Shown here: one piece after another, positions 27,301 through 35,020 of the stretch
Layout of the letters: each line of letters opens with the position of its first letter
Position numbering within the stretch: the stretch's first letter is position 1
Assembly: GCA_021161675.1 (NCBI GenBank)
Contig: JAGHAF010000052.1
Coordinates: 1 to 40,487 of the forward strand
Source of the DNA: Planctomycetota bacterium
Lineage (GTDB): Bacteria; Planctomycetota; Brocadiia; SM23-32
DNA: 40,487 nucleotides
Direction of reading: 5' to 3'
Notes under the pieces: generated by a model
What the model saw: only the letters and a program-made list of their open reading frames with translations
Told to the model about the DNA's origin: nothing
Databases searched by the model: none
Made by a program: the position numbers and the translations under genes

Positions 27301-27644
27301 GCCGAACCGTCCGTTGGCAGTTCGTGCAGACCGACGACGTCGAAATGCGCCCGGTCAAGCCTGAGGAATATGGCATTTGGTACTTCTACACCCAACTCTA
27401 CAGCGATGCGCCCCGAGACGTGTGGGTGGCCGTCGGTTCCGATGACCGAGGCATTCTGAAGATCAACGGCATGCTCGTCTGGGTCAGCTCGAAAATCCTC
27501 AAGCCCTGGCAGCCGGACGAAGCCTGGCGACGCATTCACCTCAAAGAAGGCATCAACCACGTCCTGTTCCGCCTGGAAAACGGCTGGCTCAGCACCCAGT
27601 TCTCCCTGATTGTCCGCCTCTCCCCGCCGGACAGCCCGGCGTAG
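24330..27644 (+). CDS. Giant TonB/TolA-like coiled-coil transducer with C-terminal beta-sandwich domain
   Basis: A 1104-residue protein in the place of tonB/tolA. A basic cytoplasmic N-terminus precedes one membrane helix (about 32-51) containing S36, H40, L47 and T51, matching the S-x3-H-x6-L-x3-S motif by which TonB and TolA contact ExbB/TolQ. Residues about 55-870 are nearly all helical, rich in Ala, Gln, Glu and Lys. Three homologous repeats start near 133, 327 and 533; two of them end in an ARLMAQ motif. A glycine-rich linker (about 895-935) leads to a domain from about 950 with WWTIGPWPN, YFYTQLYSD, VGSDDRGILKINGMLVW and LKEGINHVLFRLENGW, typical of PA14/galactose-binding-like sandwiches. 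It probably spans the periplasm and acts on an envelope ligand. I know no named family with this architecture. Confidence 0.85.
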   Translation: MSASRPKNPTLSLDSSSRLRWRRWSRKHERAWFLLSLSLHVLTILALVYLTPVHVVVRKAIEKTRTEMQMSAKQLKELAETLEERSSEDIRRNTEELERMLEDISKVHEDISVQFKGFEEQQRAAAAEEAALEMENAIKNMATAIESIRDDAPIAQTDRLQALAEHAQMRALKQLDMAMFDTSQIAEKQKRASAAHQDAKAAHNRHRDQTFRLAASEQNLETSSEVARKAREELQALQESHGEDAMKQKAAQLEQYDQQVKKRTEQLKEERRQEEQLHKQAVEDQDKAVAAQTEALDALHQSVQTREHGAPKEVETSRTALANAAREMGNAIENLRKAADAVRSDASPQQTQRYQALAEQAQQRVAAALQQATGHNELAQKQQRAFQASTQAKKSYKTDQDRKAKIAADEKLLAESEQAAANARTELEALQKAVAKNANALKQKAFQVAQADQALQQRTKEFEAQRKVSEQVKAEAISKQEQAKADQAETLQALRRSIEENARLMAQMASDAEEFQQTEREEIATPSEQAVRLMQSAIENMRKSAESMQKNATKQEIDRFLARAQRAQERATGQLDRVAFDTDKVRQKQQNATDIQDEAKRAHTEHYNPNSQPPPEAYDIDDTQAVAAAQQDVEDARRKLDNARKAGEKADVIKALSDQLAKKEQLVDQRAAEVAQRRQHTKENYFRDLAIKKEHEALAAQEDALQQLEHGIQEHARLMAQSPDSSTPMDISRLYKQARRLEDAIAGTLKEVRAMDLAMIRDIKLEQARNDIDLVRPVRPELDTELLNSDARTGEQFNAHKAEVSKALRETDSMVNLANRMLGMATESADKMRFGSDVGGRGVGGLADEQQFFLHIRNLAMEDISGDFSDMADMMRAFEEGGAEFAEAGRRGNGSEQGDGTGEMSKEMGEELGLGGGGLGSSATGPAAGKAYIPALGARKITSDGVPSKWMSVDTWWTIGPWPNPHRRNIDREYPPDTLVDLDASYIGKDGRTVRWQFVQTDDVEMRPVKPEEYGIWYFYTQLYSDAPRDVWVAVGSDDRGILKINGMLVWVSSKILKPWQPDEAWRRIHLKEGINHVLFRLENGWLSTQFSLIVRLSPPDSPA

Positions 27645-27651
27645 GTCCATA

Positions 27652-27694
27652 GCGCCCCTTTGCAACCTTGTCCCCGCAGCCCGCAGGGGCGCTA
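27652..27694 (+). terminator. GC-rich hairpin after the giant transducer gene
   Basis: AGCGCCCCT (27652-27660) and AGGGGCGCT (27686-27694) are perfect nine-base arms around a 25-base loop, eight bases after the stop. No T-run follows, so it may be a transcript-end or stabilising stem rather than a classical intrinsic terminator. Confidence 0.45.
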
Positions 27695-27866
27695 AACAGC
27701 CTGCCTTTCCGCTGTTTACGCCCGCTCTGAACATAGCTCGGCTGCCGATGCACGTCAAAGTTTTTCTTCCGCAGCCAGCGTCACGGCCACTATCTTGACG
27801 GGGCGGTCGCGATGCGTTCTCATAGAGTCATGCAAACATGGCATCGTTTCAAGGGGGCGTGACAGC

Positions 27867-28952
27867 ATGAGGGTGGGCAAAACCGGCCGCAGGAACCTGT
27901 TGGCGCTGGTAGTGCTCGGTTGCTGCCTTTTCCTGATACTTGCGGGTAAGGCGCAGTCACGGCTCACCGTTCTGGAGGTGAGCGGCGGGCCGCGCGCCCG
28001 GGGCCTCGAGCATGGCCGGGAGCTGGCCATCCCCATAAAGAACATGGTCTGGCTGGCGCACACCTTCGCTGCCGGCTCGCCGGAGGAACTTCGCCAGACT
28101 GCCAGCACGTTCGATAAATTCATCTCTCCCGTCCATCGGGAGGAGATGCGGGGCATCGCCGAAGGAGCGGGCGTTCCCTATGAGGACGTGCTGGCGCTGA
28201 ACTGCTGGTACGAGATATCGAGCGTGCGCCCGGCCTGCCGCCAGGTGGTGGCGCTGGACGAGGGCACGGCGGGGGATGGTCTCCTGCACGGGCGCAACCT
28301 CGATTGGCAGGATTACGGGGGAGCGCTGAGCAAGAACCTGGTCCTGCTTCGATCAACAGACGAAAAGGGGCGTCGCATCGCCCTTCTCGTCTGGCCGGGA
28401 ATGATCGGCAGCCTGACCGGGACCAACGACCGGGGCATCACCGTCGCGCTCAATCAGCTCGGCGTCAATACCAAACCGGGGGAGCCGGTGTTCCTGCTGA
28501 TGCGGCGTGTGCTGGAGGAGGCGGGGAACCTGGAGGACGCCGTTGAAATGCTGCGCTCGGCGCCGCTCACGGCGGAGGTGTCCATCGTGATCAGCGATGC
28601 GCGCAAGAACGATGCGGCATGTGTTGAATGGTTCATGGGCGGGCGCCTGGTGGGCCGCCCGGAGAAGTCTGTGCTGGTCGCTGACAATAGCCCCCATTTT
28701 ATCTCACATTTCGGCGTGTCCTGCGTTCCGCAGGCGGAAACGGCGCTCTGGCGTATGGCCCGGGCGGACATCGGCGGCTTGACGGTGGAGAAGCTGGAAA
28801 GGCTCCTGGCGAACCCGGAAGTTTTGCTCTCGTGCAACCTTTATAGCTGCGTGTTCGCCCCGCGCAGAAACGAAGTGTGGGTAGCGGCCGGGCAGACGCC
28901 TGCGGCGAGCAGCCGCAAGTACAAGAAGCACATCCTGTTCCCAAAAGATTAG
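27867..28952 (+). CDS. Secreted C45-type Ntn-hydrolase (acyltransferase/amidase-like)
   Basis: A 361-residue protein of the peptidase C45 / isopenicillin-N acyltransferase-like family. These are autoprocessed N-terminal-nucleophile hydrolases acting on amides such as penicillins, bile-salt-like or ceramide-like substrates. Seen: signal sequence RRNLLALVVLGCCLFLILAG, GGPRARGLEHG, the segment before the nucleophile, and C124 in RPACRQV followed by DGLLHGRNLDWQDYG, the family's dG-x-x-x-GRN-x-DW pattern. GTNDRGITVALNQLG and ISDARKNDA follow. Cleavage before C124 would give the mature subunit. I start at the ATG at 27867, after AAGGGGG. Its substrate is unknown. The next gene is convergent 26 bp away. 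Confidence 0.85.
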   Translation: MRVGKTGRRNLLALVVLGCCLFLILAGKAQSRLTVLEVSGGPRARGLEHGRELAIPIKNMVWLAHTFAAGSPEELRQTASTFDKFISPVHREEMRGIAEGAGVPYEDVLALNCWYEISSVRPACRQVVALDEGTAGDGLLHGRNLDWQDYGGALSKNLVLLRSTDEKGRRIALLVWPGMIGSLTGTNDRGITVALNQLGVNTKPGEPVFLLMRRVLEEAGNLEDAVEMLRSAPLTAEVSIVISDARKNDAACVEWFMGGRLVGRPEKSVLVADNSPHFISHFGVSCVPQAETALWRMARADIGGLTVEKLERLLANPEVLLSCNLYSCVFAPRRNEVWVAAGQTPAASSRKYKKHILFPKD

Positions 28953-28978
28953 AGAGCGACGCCCCCAATCTTTCCCGG

Positions 28979-30997
28979 CTACTCCGCTCCCAGCAGGGCG
29001 AGCGCTTCCTTCTCGACGTTCTCCGGCGAGAAGCCGAGGAGTTTCATCACCTCCTCGCCCGGGCCGGAGGCGCCGAAACGATCCAGCCCGATCACGGTTC
29101 CACGCTGTCCCGTGTACCTCTCCCACCCCATCGGCGATGCGGCCTCAACTGCCACGCGCTTCTCCACTTGCGGCGGAAGGACGGAGTCCTTGTAATCCTG
29201 GGGCTGGCGCTCGAACAGCTCCCACGACGGGAAGCTCACGACCCTGGCGGCTATGCCGCGCTCGCTCAGTCTACGCGCGGCCGCAAGCGCGGTATGAACT
29301 TCCGAACCGCTGGCCATCAGAATGATGGCAGGCTCACCTTCGTCCGGATCGGCGAGCACGTAAGCCCCCTTCTCCAGGAGCGCGGCGGACGGATAAAGGC
29401 TGCGGTCCAGCACCGGCAGTTTCTGGCGGGTGCAGATGATCGCGGTCGGGCCGTGCGTGTTCGACAGGGCGACCTTCCACGCCTCGGCGGCTTCATTCGC
29501 ATCGGCCGGCCGGATCACCGTCCAGTTCGGGATGCACCGGAGGGCGGCGAGCTGCCCCACAGGCTGATGCGTGGGACCATCCTCTCCCAGGGCAATGCTG
29601 TCATGGGTGAACTGGTAGATCACTCCGACTCCCATCATTGCGGCCAGGCGCAATGCCGGGCGGGCGTAGTCGGAGAACACTGTGAAGGTCGAACCGTATG
29701 CGCGCAGCAGGCCGTGTCGCGCGATCCCCGAGCAGGCCGCGGCCATGAGATGCTCCCGCACGCCGAACCGGATGTTCTGAGGATCGAAACGCCCGGTGTC
29801 CATGCTCTCGCCGTCTGTTGGCAGCGTGCGGGTGGACGAGGCGAGGTCGGCGCAGCCCCCGATCAGATTCCAACAGCGTTTGCGCATCGCCTCCAGCGCC
29901 ACGCCTGCGGCCACCCGGGTTGACAGGGGCGCGTCGTCCTGCGTCCAGCTCGGCAGCGACTCGTCCCAGCCCTCTGGCAGTCCGCCTTGAGCGGCGAGGC
30001 GCCATTCGGCGGCCAAATCCGGGTATTTCTCCGCATAACGACTGAATTGCTCTTGCCAGGCCTGATGAGCTCGGCGTCCTTTGTCGGCCAATGCGGCGAA
30101 GAACTCGTGCGCCCTATCGGGTACGAGGAACTCACTATCCTCCGGCCAGCCCAGGTTGCGCTTAGTCGCGCGCACTTGCTCGGCGTTGAGCGGGGCGCCG
30201 TGCGCCTTGTGGGAGCCCTCAAGCGGGCTTGCGTAGCCGATATGGGTTCGGCACAGGATAATCGAGGGTTTATCATCCGTGGCGCGGGCCTCGGCGATGG
30301 CGGCGCAAACGGCGTCAACGTCGCTGTCCGCATTCTCAGCCCTGACGGCCTGCCACCCGCACGCCTGAAAGCGAGCCGCCGTGTCGTCGGTGAACCACCC
30401 GGAGGTCGGGCCCTCAAGCGATATCATGTTATCGTCATACAGGACGATCAGCTTGCCCAGGCCGAGGTGGCCGGCCAGGGACGCGGCTTCCTGGCTGATG
30501 CCCTCCATCAGGTCGCCGTCGCTGGCCAGCACGTACGTATAGTGATCTACGATGACGTGGCCCGGGCGGTTGAAGTGCGCCGCCAGGTAGCGCTCGGCGA
30601 TGGCCATTCCAACGGCGTTGCCCAGGCCCTGTCCCAATGGGCCAGTTGTGGTTTCGACGCCGGGCGCGCAGCCCGCCTCGGGGTGTCCGGGCGTCATGCT
30701 GCCGAGCCGGCGGAACTTCCTTAGCTCCTCAAGTGGCAGTGCGTAGCCGCTCAGGTGCAGTATGCTGTAGAGCAGAGCGCTCGCATGACCGGCCGACAGT
30801 ATGAAGCGATCCCTGTCCTGCCAGTCGGGCGCAGCGGGATTGAAGCGCATGAACCGACTCCACAGCGCGTGCACGATGGCGGCGCAGCCCAGGGGGGCGC
30901 CGGGGTGGCCGGAGTTTGCCGCTGAAACAGCGTCAATCGAGAGCGTGCGCAGCGTGCTGACGCAGAGCTGGTCAACGTTCATTTCGGCAAGGGACAT
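28979..30997 (-). CDS. tkt: Transketolase
   Basis: Thiamine-diphosphate enzyme of the non-oxidative pentose phosphate pathway (672 aa, full length). Seen: [11 protein letters not shown] near residue 30, [17 protein letters not shown], the ThDP motif [14 protein letters not shown] ending in YDDN, the pyrimidine domain with [16 protein letters not shown] and [17 protein letters not shown], and [19 protein letters not shown] with the substrate-binding histidine. GAGG lies eight bases before the ATG at 30997. A terminator at 31060-31089 separates it from the membrane gene upstream on the same strand, so it should have its own promoter. It can feed glyceraldehyde-3-phosphate from the KDPG route into pentoses. 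Confidence 0.97.
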   Translation of the reverse strand: MSLAEMNVDQLCVSTLRTLSIDAVSAANSGHPGAPLGCAAIVHALWSRFMRFNPAAPDWQDRDRFILSAGHASALLYSILHLSGYALPLEELRKFRRLGSMTPGHPEAGCAPGVETTTGPLGQGLGNAVGMAIAERYLAAHFNRPGHVIVDHYTYVLASDGDLMEGISQEAASLAGHLGLGKLIVLYDDNMISLEGPTSGWFTDDTAARFQACGWQAVRAENADSDVDAVCAAIAEARATDDKPSIILCRTHIGYASPLEGSHKAHGAPLNAEQVRATKRNLGWPEDSEFLVPDRAHEFFAALADKGRRAHQAWQEQFSRYAEKYPDLAAEWRLAAQGGLPEGWDESLPSWTQDDAPLSTRVAAGVALEAMRKRCWNLIGGCADLASSTRTLPTDGESMDTGRFDPQNIRFGVREHLMAAACSGIARHGLLRAYGSTFTVFSDYARPALRLAAMMGVGVIYQFTHDSIALGEDGPTHQPVGQLAALRCIPNWTVIRPADANEAAEAWKVALSNTHGPTAIICTRQKLPVLDRSLYPSAALLEKGAYVLADPDEGEPAIILMASGSEVHTALAAARRLSERGIAARVVSFPSWELFERQPQDYKDSVLPPQVEKRVAVEAASPMGWERYTGQRGTVIGLDRFGASGPGEEVMKLLGFSPENVEKEALALLGAE

Positions 30998-31059
30998 ATT
31001 TCAACCTCGCTAAGACATTGTAGCGACGGGCAACAGTTCACGCGCCTTTCGTCGCGCAG

Positions 31060-31089
31060 AAAAAACGGAGCGGCTTTCGGGCCGCTCCG
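31060..31089 (-). terminator. Rho-independent terminator
   Basis: On the minus strand a perfect nine-base stem (CGGAGCGGC with GCCGCTCCG) closes a six-base loop and is followed by six Ts. It lies 37 bp after the stop of the acidic-tail membrane protein and ends its transcript before tkt. Confidence 0.9.
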
Positions 31090-31125
31090 CGGGTTCTTAA
31101 ATCACCGAATGGGTGGGCGAACTTC

Positions 31126-32430
31126 TTACTCTTCTTTCTCTTCGTCGTCGCTCTCGCCCTCTTCATCCTCAGGCTCGGCGGGTTCTCCCTCCGGCAGTTG
31201 GTCTTCGTCGAGCACAGTTTCTTCTTCTTCTTCTTCTTCCTCTGGCTCGGGCGCTTCCGCGGCGGGCGGTTCGTAAGCCTCGGAGGCGACATCTTCGGGG
31301 GTCTCGCCCTCGGGGGTCGGTTCTTGCTCCTCGTATATCTCCTGCACGTCAATGTTGTCCACACTCTTACGCAGCAGGAAGAATATAAGGGTGTTTGCGG
31401 TGAAGAAATAGGAAACGACGTAAGCAGCCGGCAGCAGCCGCATGGCGGTCACAAATAGCGCGATAATACGGCTGACCCCCGCGGCGAGCGCTCCGTCGGC
31501 GGGCTTGAGCGTCACCAAGGCGCCGCCCATCTTGAAATGAACCCAGGGGGCATCTGCGACAACGCCTATGTTGATGCTCTGGACCACCAGATGTATCAGA
31601 AACTCGACCAACCAGTAAGCGGCGATCGCAGAGATCAGGCCGATAACTGCGGCAACTACTGTATAGCAAACATAGCGTCCGAACTGCCATAGCACATAGG
31701 CATAGGAGGTGCTCCAGCCGTCGAAGGCATCCTTCCCCCCCACGCTGATTGCGGGCATCATCAGCCCAAAGCTCAACAGCCAGCCTATGGCGAACATCCA
31801 CGTCACCACGCCGAATAGAACCGCCACGGGATAGAGAGGAATCTGCGCAATACGACCTACGTAGGGGATGGAGCAGAAAAGGCCAATCAGCGCGTTCAGA
31901 AGGCACGGCACTGCCACAAACATGAATGGCCACACCAACGTCAGAAAATAATCCATGCGCCTCGAACGAACCATCGCCCTGGCGTCGCCAAGAGTTGGAA
32001 AGTCCTCCTTCGCATACTCCAATGCTGTCAGCCGCGCTATTATCCCGCCCGGGCCGCTTATCGCCCAGAAAAGCGCTATGTAGGTCAACACGGACAGCAC
32101 GAAGTGCCCTAAGCTGGCGCCGCCACCGCCCGTGTACATGGGATTCAAGAGCGGGAGAAAGGCCTGGATTGCCGTGACGAATTTACCCAGCACAAGCATC
32201 ACGAGCAGGCTTGTGCCCTCATGCCCCGACACGTCTCCCAGGCCGACGACGCTGCTGGCTGGATTCGCGACAAGGCCCCATGCAGTGGCCTTGCCGTAGA
32301 CATACGTACACGCCACGGCGACAATCAGCGCGACCAGCAGACACCAGAAGCCAACGACAAGCTTGTTCGCCTTCAGCGCGAGATTATAGGCCGACAGTAT
32401 GTCGCGCCAATCTTCCTTACGGTTCATCAT
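31126..32430 (-). CDS. Polytopic membrane protein with a highly acidic C-terminal tail
   Basis: No named family is recognised. From the ATG at 32430 (or the adjacent one at 32427) it has about 434 residues with seven or so hydrophobic segments between residues 25 and 350. The last 78 or so residues are a cytoplasmic-looking tail dominated by Glu, Asp and Pro, including a run of eight glutamates. A frame extension to 32511 exists, but I see no reason to use it. It lies about 120 bp downstream of yacG on the same strand and ends at a strong terminator, so it may be the last gene of the chaperone transcript. The fold resembles polytopic proteins annotated only as hypothetical in related phyla. 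No catalytic motif is visible. Confidence 0.75.
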   Translation of the reverse strand: MMNRKEDWRDILSAYNLALKANKLVVGFWCLLVALIVAVACTYVYGKATAWGLVANPASSVVGLGDVSGHEGTSLLVMLVLGKFVTAIQAFLPLLNPMYTGGGGASLGHFVLSVLTYIALFWAISGPGGIIARLTALEYAKEDFPTLGDARAMVRSRRMDYFLTLVWPFMFVAVPCLLNALIGLFCSIPYVGRIAQIPLYPVAVLFGVVTWMFAIGWLLSFGLMMPAISVGGKDAFDGWSTSYAYVLWQFGRYVCYTVVAAVIGLISAIAAYWLVEFLIHLVVQSINIGVVADAPWVHFKMGGALVTLKPADGALAAGVSRIIALFVTAMRLLPAAYVVSYFFTANTLIFFLLRKSVDNIDVQEIYEEQEPTPEGETPEDVASEAYEPPAAEAPEPEEEEEEEETVLDEDQLPEGEPAEPEDEEGESDDEEKEE

Positions 32431-32550
32431 TATTCCATTCCCCGGCAAAAAAAGGTTGGCCTCGAACCTCCCTGTCGCTCCAATGTAAAGGGAAGCGGGC
32501 TCGATTGTCAATTGTAAATCTCACGCCCGGCCGTTAGTTGCCCTGATATT

Positions 32551-32766
32551 TCATGAAGGTTGCTCGCCCGGTTCACTCGATTCTTCAGTCCCCGGGAGGG
32601 CTTCCTCGATTCTGTGAACCCCTCGGAACCATTTTCCCAGGTCAATCAGCTTGCAGCGCTCGGAGCAAAAAGGGAAATAAGGCGCCTCTCTCTCCAGCGA
32701 GCGAATCACAACGACGCCGCAGTTCGGGCATTGCACTCTAAGGGTTTCAGCGCACACGGCAGACAT
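32551..32766 (-). CDS. yacG: YacG-like zinc-binding protein (DNA gyrase inhibitor family)
   Basis: A 71-residue zinc protein. C13 and C16 (CPNC) and C34 and C38 (FCSERC) form the zinc site, followed by the diagnostic KLIDLGKW. E. coli YacG binds GyrB and inhibits gyrase; whether distant members do so is unknown. GAGGGG lies eight bases before the ATG at 32766. The frame is open further upstream, but that part overlaps fmdB's end region and lacks family likeness. The C-terminal tail is short, acidic and probably disordered. It is 46 bp after fmdB in the chaperone operon. Confidence 0.88.
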   Translation of the reverse strand: MSAVCAETLRVQCPNCGVVVIRSLEREAPYFPFCSERCKLIDLGKWFRGVHRIEEALPGTEESSEPGEQPS

Positions 32767-32812
32767 CTCCCTGGCCCCTCTTGCCCGGCAAAAGGTCCCT
32801 ACACGGCCGGCT

Positions 32813-33082
32813 TCAGTCACCGGCGTCGCTCGCGCTCTTTTCCGCAGACTGCTTCGAGCCAGTCGAATTATCTGAAGGCGACTTGCGCCTGGCCGAGCCA
32901 TTTCTGTAGTCGGTCGCGTAAAATCCGGAGCCTCTGAAGATGATACCGGCGCCAGCCCCTATGAGCCGCTTAAGCTCGGGTTTACCGCACTTCGGGCACT
33001 CTTTCAGCGGAGCGGAGGTGATGTTCTGGAATGCCTCGAATTCATGGCCGCAAGCAAGACACTTGTAGTCGTAAGTTGGCAT
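32813..33082 (-). CDS. FmdB-family zinc ribbon protein
   Basis: An 89-residue protein that starts MPTYDYKCLACGHEFE and continues with ECPKCG, giving cysteines C8, C11, C29 and C32 for one zinc ribbon, then the family's IGAGAGIIFRGSGFYATDYR. The C-terminal third is Ser/Lys/Asp-rich and likely disordered. Family members are often called putative regulators, but no direct function is established. It is 66 bp downstream of grpE. Linkage of small FmdB proteins to chaperone or translation genes is common and suggests a role in protein quality control, by inference only. Confidence 0.88.
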   Translation of the reverse strand: MPTYDYKCLACGHEFEAFQNITSAPLKECPKCGKPELKRLIGAGAGIIFRGSGFYATDYRNGSARRKSPSDNSTGSKQSAEKSASDAGD

Positions 33083-33148
33083 TTTACCGCGCCCTATTCA
33101 ATGAACAAGAACCCTCTATTCTACGCAGGTGCGAAGGCGAGGTCAATC

Positions 33149-33724
33149 TCATGATTCCCCATCGTCCTTCCGCTTCGGCCCGCTGACTACTACCCGGCTG
33201 GGTCGGATAACCTGTTGATCTACCATGAACCCCTTCTTCATCTCCCGGAGCACCCTGTTGGGCGGAGCTTCGTGGGTTTCTTCTTGTATGACGGCCTCGT
33301 GGTATTGGGGATCGAACACGAGCCCCACGGCTTCAATCGGGCGGATATTGAGTTTCTCCAGAGCGGCATAGAAATCTTTCTCCACAAGCCGGAATCCCTT
33401 CACGATTTCCTCTGCGCCTTCGATTTGCTCGGCCGACGCCAACGCCAACGCCAGGCTATCCGCCACGGGGAGGATGGCTTCACCCAGTTCCCGCAATGCG
33501 GATTGCCGGGCGGCAATCCGGAACTTCTCGATGCGTTTCTGAAGGTTCTGATAATCGGCGACGGCCCTCTGAAGCCGTTTGAGGTACTCGTCCCGCTCCC
33601 GGGCCAGTGTCTTGAACTCCTCATACTGCGCGTACGAGAGCTGGATTGGGTCCGTGTGCTCTTGCGCCTGCACTGCGGGCGTTTCAGCTTCTGTGGTTTC
33701 TTCCGGTTGCTCTGAGTTATTCAT
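33149..33724 (-). CDS. grpE: GrpE nucleotide exchange factor
   Basis: Nucleotide exchange factor for DnaK (191 aa). A disordered acidic N-terminus leads to the long coiled coil (RDEYLKRLQRAVADYQNLQKR) and the C-terminal beta domain with GLVFDPQYHEAV and VLREMKKGFMVDQQVIRPSRVVVS. The ATG at 33724 follows GGAGG at seven bases. A GTG two codons earlier is too close to that site. It is 42 bp after dnaJ. No dnaK lies in the window, so the partner must be elsewhere. Confidence 0.95.
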   Translation of the reverse strand: MNNSEQPEETTEAETPAVQAQEHTDPIQLSYAQYEEFKTLARERDEYLKRLQRAVADYQNLQKRIEKFRIAARQSALRELGEAILPVADSLALALASAEQIEGAEEIVKGFRLVEKDFYAALEKLNIRPIEAVGLVFDPQYHEAVIQEETHEAPPNRVLREMKKGFMVDQQVIRPSRVVVSGPKRKDDGES

Positions 33725-33766
33725 ACTCACTCCTCCGAGTCAGCGCGGGGCGAATCACGGCGCCCT

Positions 33767-34909
33767 TCATTCACCAGCAAGCGCGCTGCTATCAGCGCCG
33801 TAGATATACTCCTTTACCTTCTCGATGAACCCCTTCCGCCTTTCGGAAACGTTCTCCTGCTCGATCTGCGCCAGTTTTCTCAGCAGGACTCTGTGCTCTT
33901 TCGTGAGCCTGCGGGGGGTCTCCACCACAACGCGCACCTCCAGGTAGCCCCGCCGGCCGGTGTTAAGCTTCGGCAGCCCCATATTGCGCACCCTGATGAG
34001 CTCTCCGCTCTGCGTGCCGGGAGGGATCTTCAGCTCGTATGCCTTGCCATCGATAGTTGGCACCTGGATGACGCCACCCAGCGCGGCCATAGAGTAGCTG
34101 ATGGGCGCCTCGCAAAGAAGGTCGGCGCCACTGCGTTGGAATACATCGTGCTCACGCACGTACAGGTCACAATATAGGTCTCCCCTCGGACCGTCCACTG
34201 ACGCCTCACCTTCACCTCGTAACTCCAGACGCGCGCCGGATTCCACGCCGGGGGGTATTTCAATGGCGAGCTCCACGCTCTTGCGGATTCTCCCACGACC
34301 TCCGCACTTACTGCACGGCTTGACGATTACCTTGCCAGAACCGCCGCAGCGGGGACATGTTCTGCGCATTGTGATGAATCCCTGGCGGCTCTCGACCTCT
34401 CCGTAACCGCGACAGGCGGAACATGTTCTGATGTTTTCCTTTTGGGCGCCTATGCCCCCGCACTGCGGGCATATCTCCCTGCGCTGCAACGAGACGGTTT
34501 TCGTGGTTCCTGTGAACACCTCCTCCAGGTCAAGTTCGACGGAGATGCGCAGACTCTGCCCCCTTCTCTGGCGGGGCCTCGCTGGCGCGCCGAAGAACTG
34601 TTCGAAAATGCCTCCCCCCCCGAAGATATCGCCGAACGCACTGAAGATGTCATTGAGGTCGGTAAACTCCCCAACGTGCATGCCCCTGAGCCCTGCCTTG
34701 CCGTACTGGTCGTAGAGACGACGTTTTTCCGGATCGCTAAGGACCTGATAGGCTTCGGCCGCCTCTTTGAACTTCTCGGCGGCTTGCGGGTCGCCGGGGT
34801 TACGGTCCGGGTGCCATTTCAGGGCCTTCTTGCGATACGCTTTTTTTACTTCGGCGCCCGAGGCGTCTTCATCCAGCCCGAGTATCTCGTAGTAATCGCG
34901 TTCAGCCAT
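33767..34909 (-). CDS. dnaJ: DnaJ (type I Hsp40 co-chaperone)
   Basis: Stimulates DnaK and binds unfolded substrates (380 aa). The J domain starts [12 protein letters not shown] and has HPD at 33-35. A Gly/Phe-rich linker ([12 protein letters not shown]) follows, then the zinc domain with four repeats [24 protein letters not shown] and CSKCGGRG, and two C-terminal beta domains. The ATG at 34909 starts the J domain exactly. The frame runs back to 34990, but that part is not conserved. Expression is likely coordinated with the groEL genes upstream through one transcript, although a 10-bp hairpin lies in the 111-bp gap. Confidence 0.96.
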   Translation of the reverse strand: MAERDYYEILGLDEDASGAEVKKAYRKKALKWHPDRNPGDPQAAEKFKEAAEAYQVLSDPEKRRLYDQYGKAGLRGMHVGEFTDLNDIFSAFGDIFGGGGIFEQFFGAPARPRQRRGQSLRISVELDLEEVFTGTTKTVSLQRREICPQCGGIGAQKENIRTCSACRGYGEVESRQGFITMRRTCPRCGGSGKVIVKPCSKCGGRGRIRKSVELAIEIPPGVESGARLELRGEGEASVDGPRGDLYCDLYVREHDVFQRSGADLLCEAPISYSMAALGGVIQVPTIDGKAYELKIPPGTQSGELIRVRNMGLPKLNTGRRGYLEVRVVVETPRRLTKEHRVLLRKLAQIEQENVSERRKGFIEKVKEYIYGADSSALAGE

Positions 34910-34935
34910 CGCGAGACAGCCTGAATGAAGGATGA

Positions 34936-34965
34936 GAGTGGAAGCCAAAAGTAAAGCTTCCACTC
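34936..34965. repeat. Hairpin between the second groEL and dnaJ
   Basis: GAGTGGAAGC (34936-34945) and GCTTCCACTC (34956-34965) are perfect arms around a ten-base A-rich loop. On the minus strand no T-run follows. The half-site order is the reverse of CIRCE. It could be an RNA processing or stabilising stem that sets the relative amounts of GroEL and DnaJ. Confidence 0.5.
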
Positions 34966-35020
34966 GGGCTCTTGCCTTTGCGGCGCGCAATAGCGCAAAC
35001 GCCTGAAGATCTGCCCGTTC

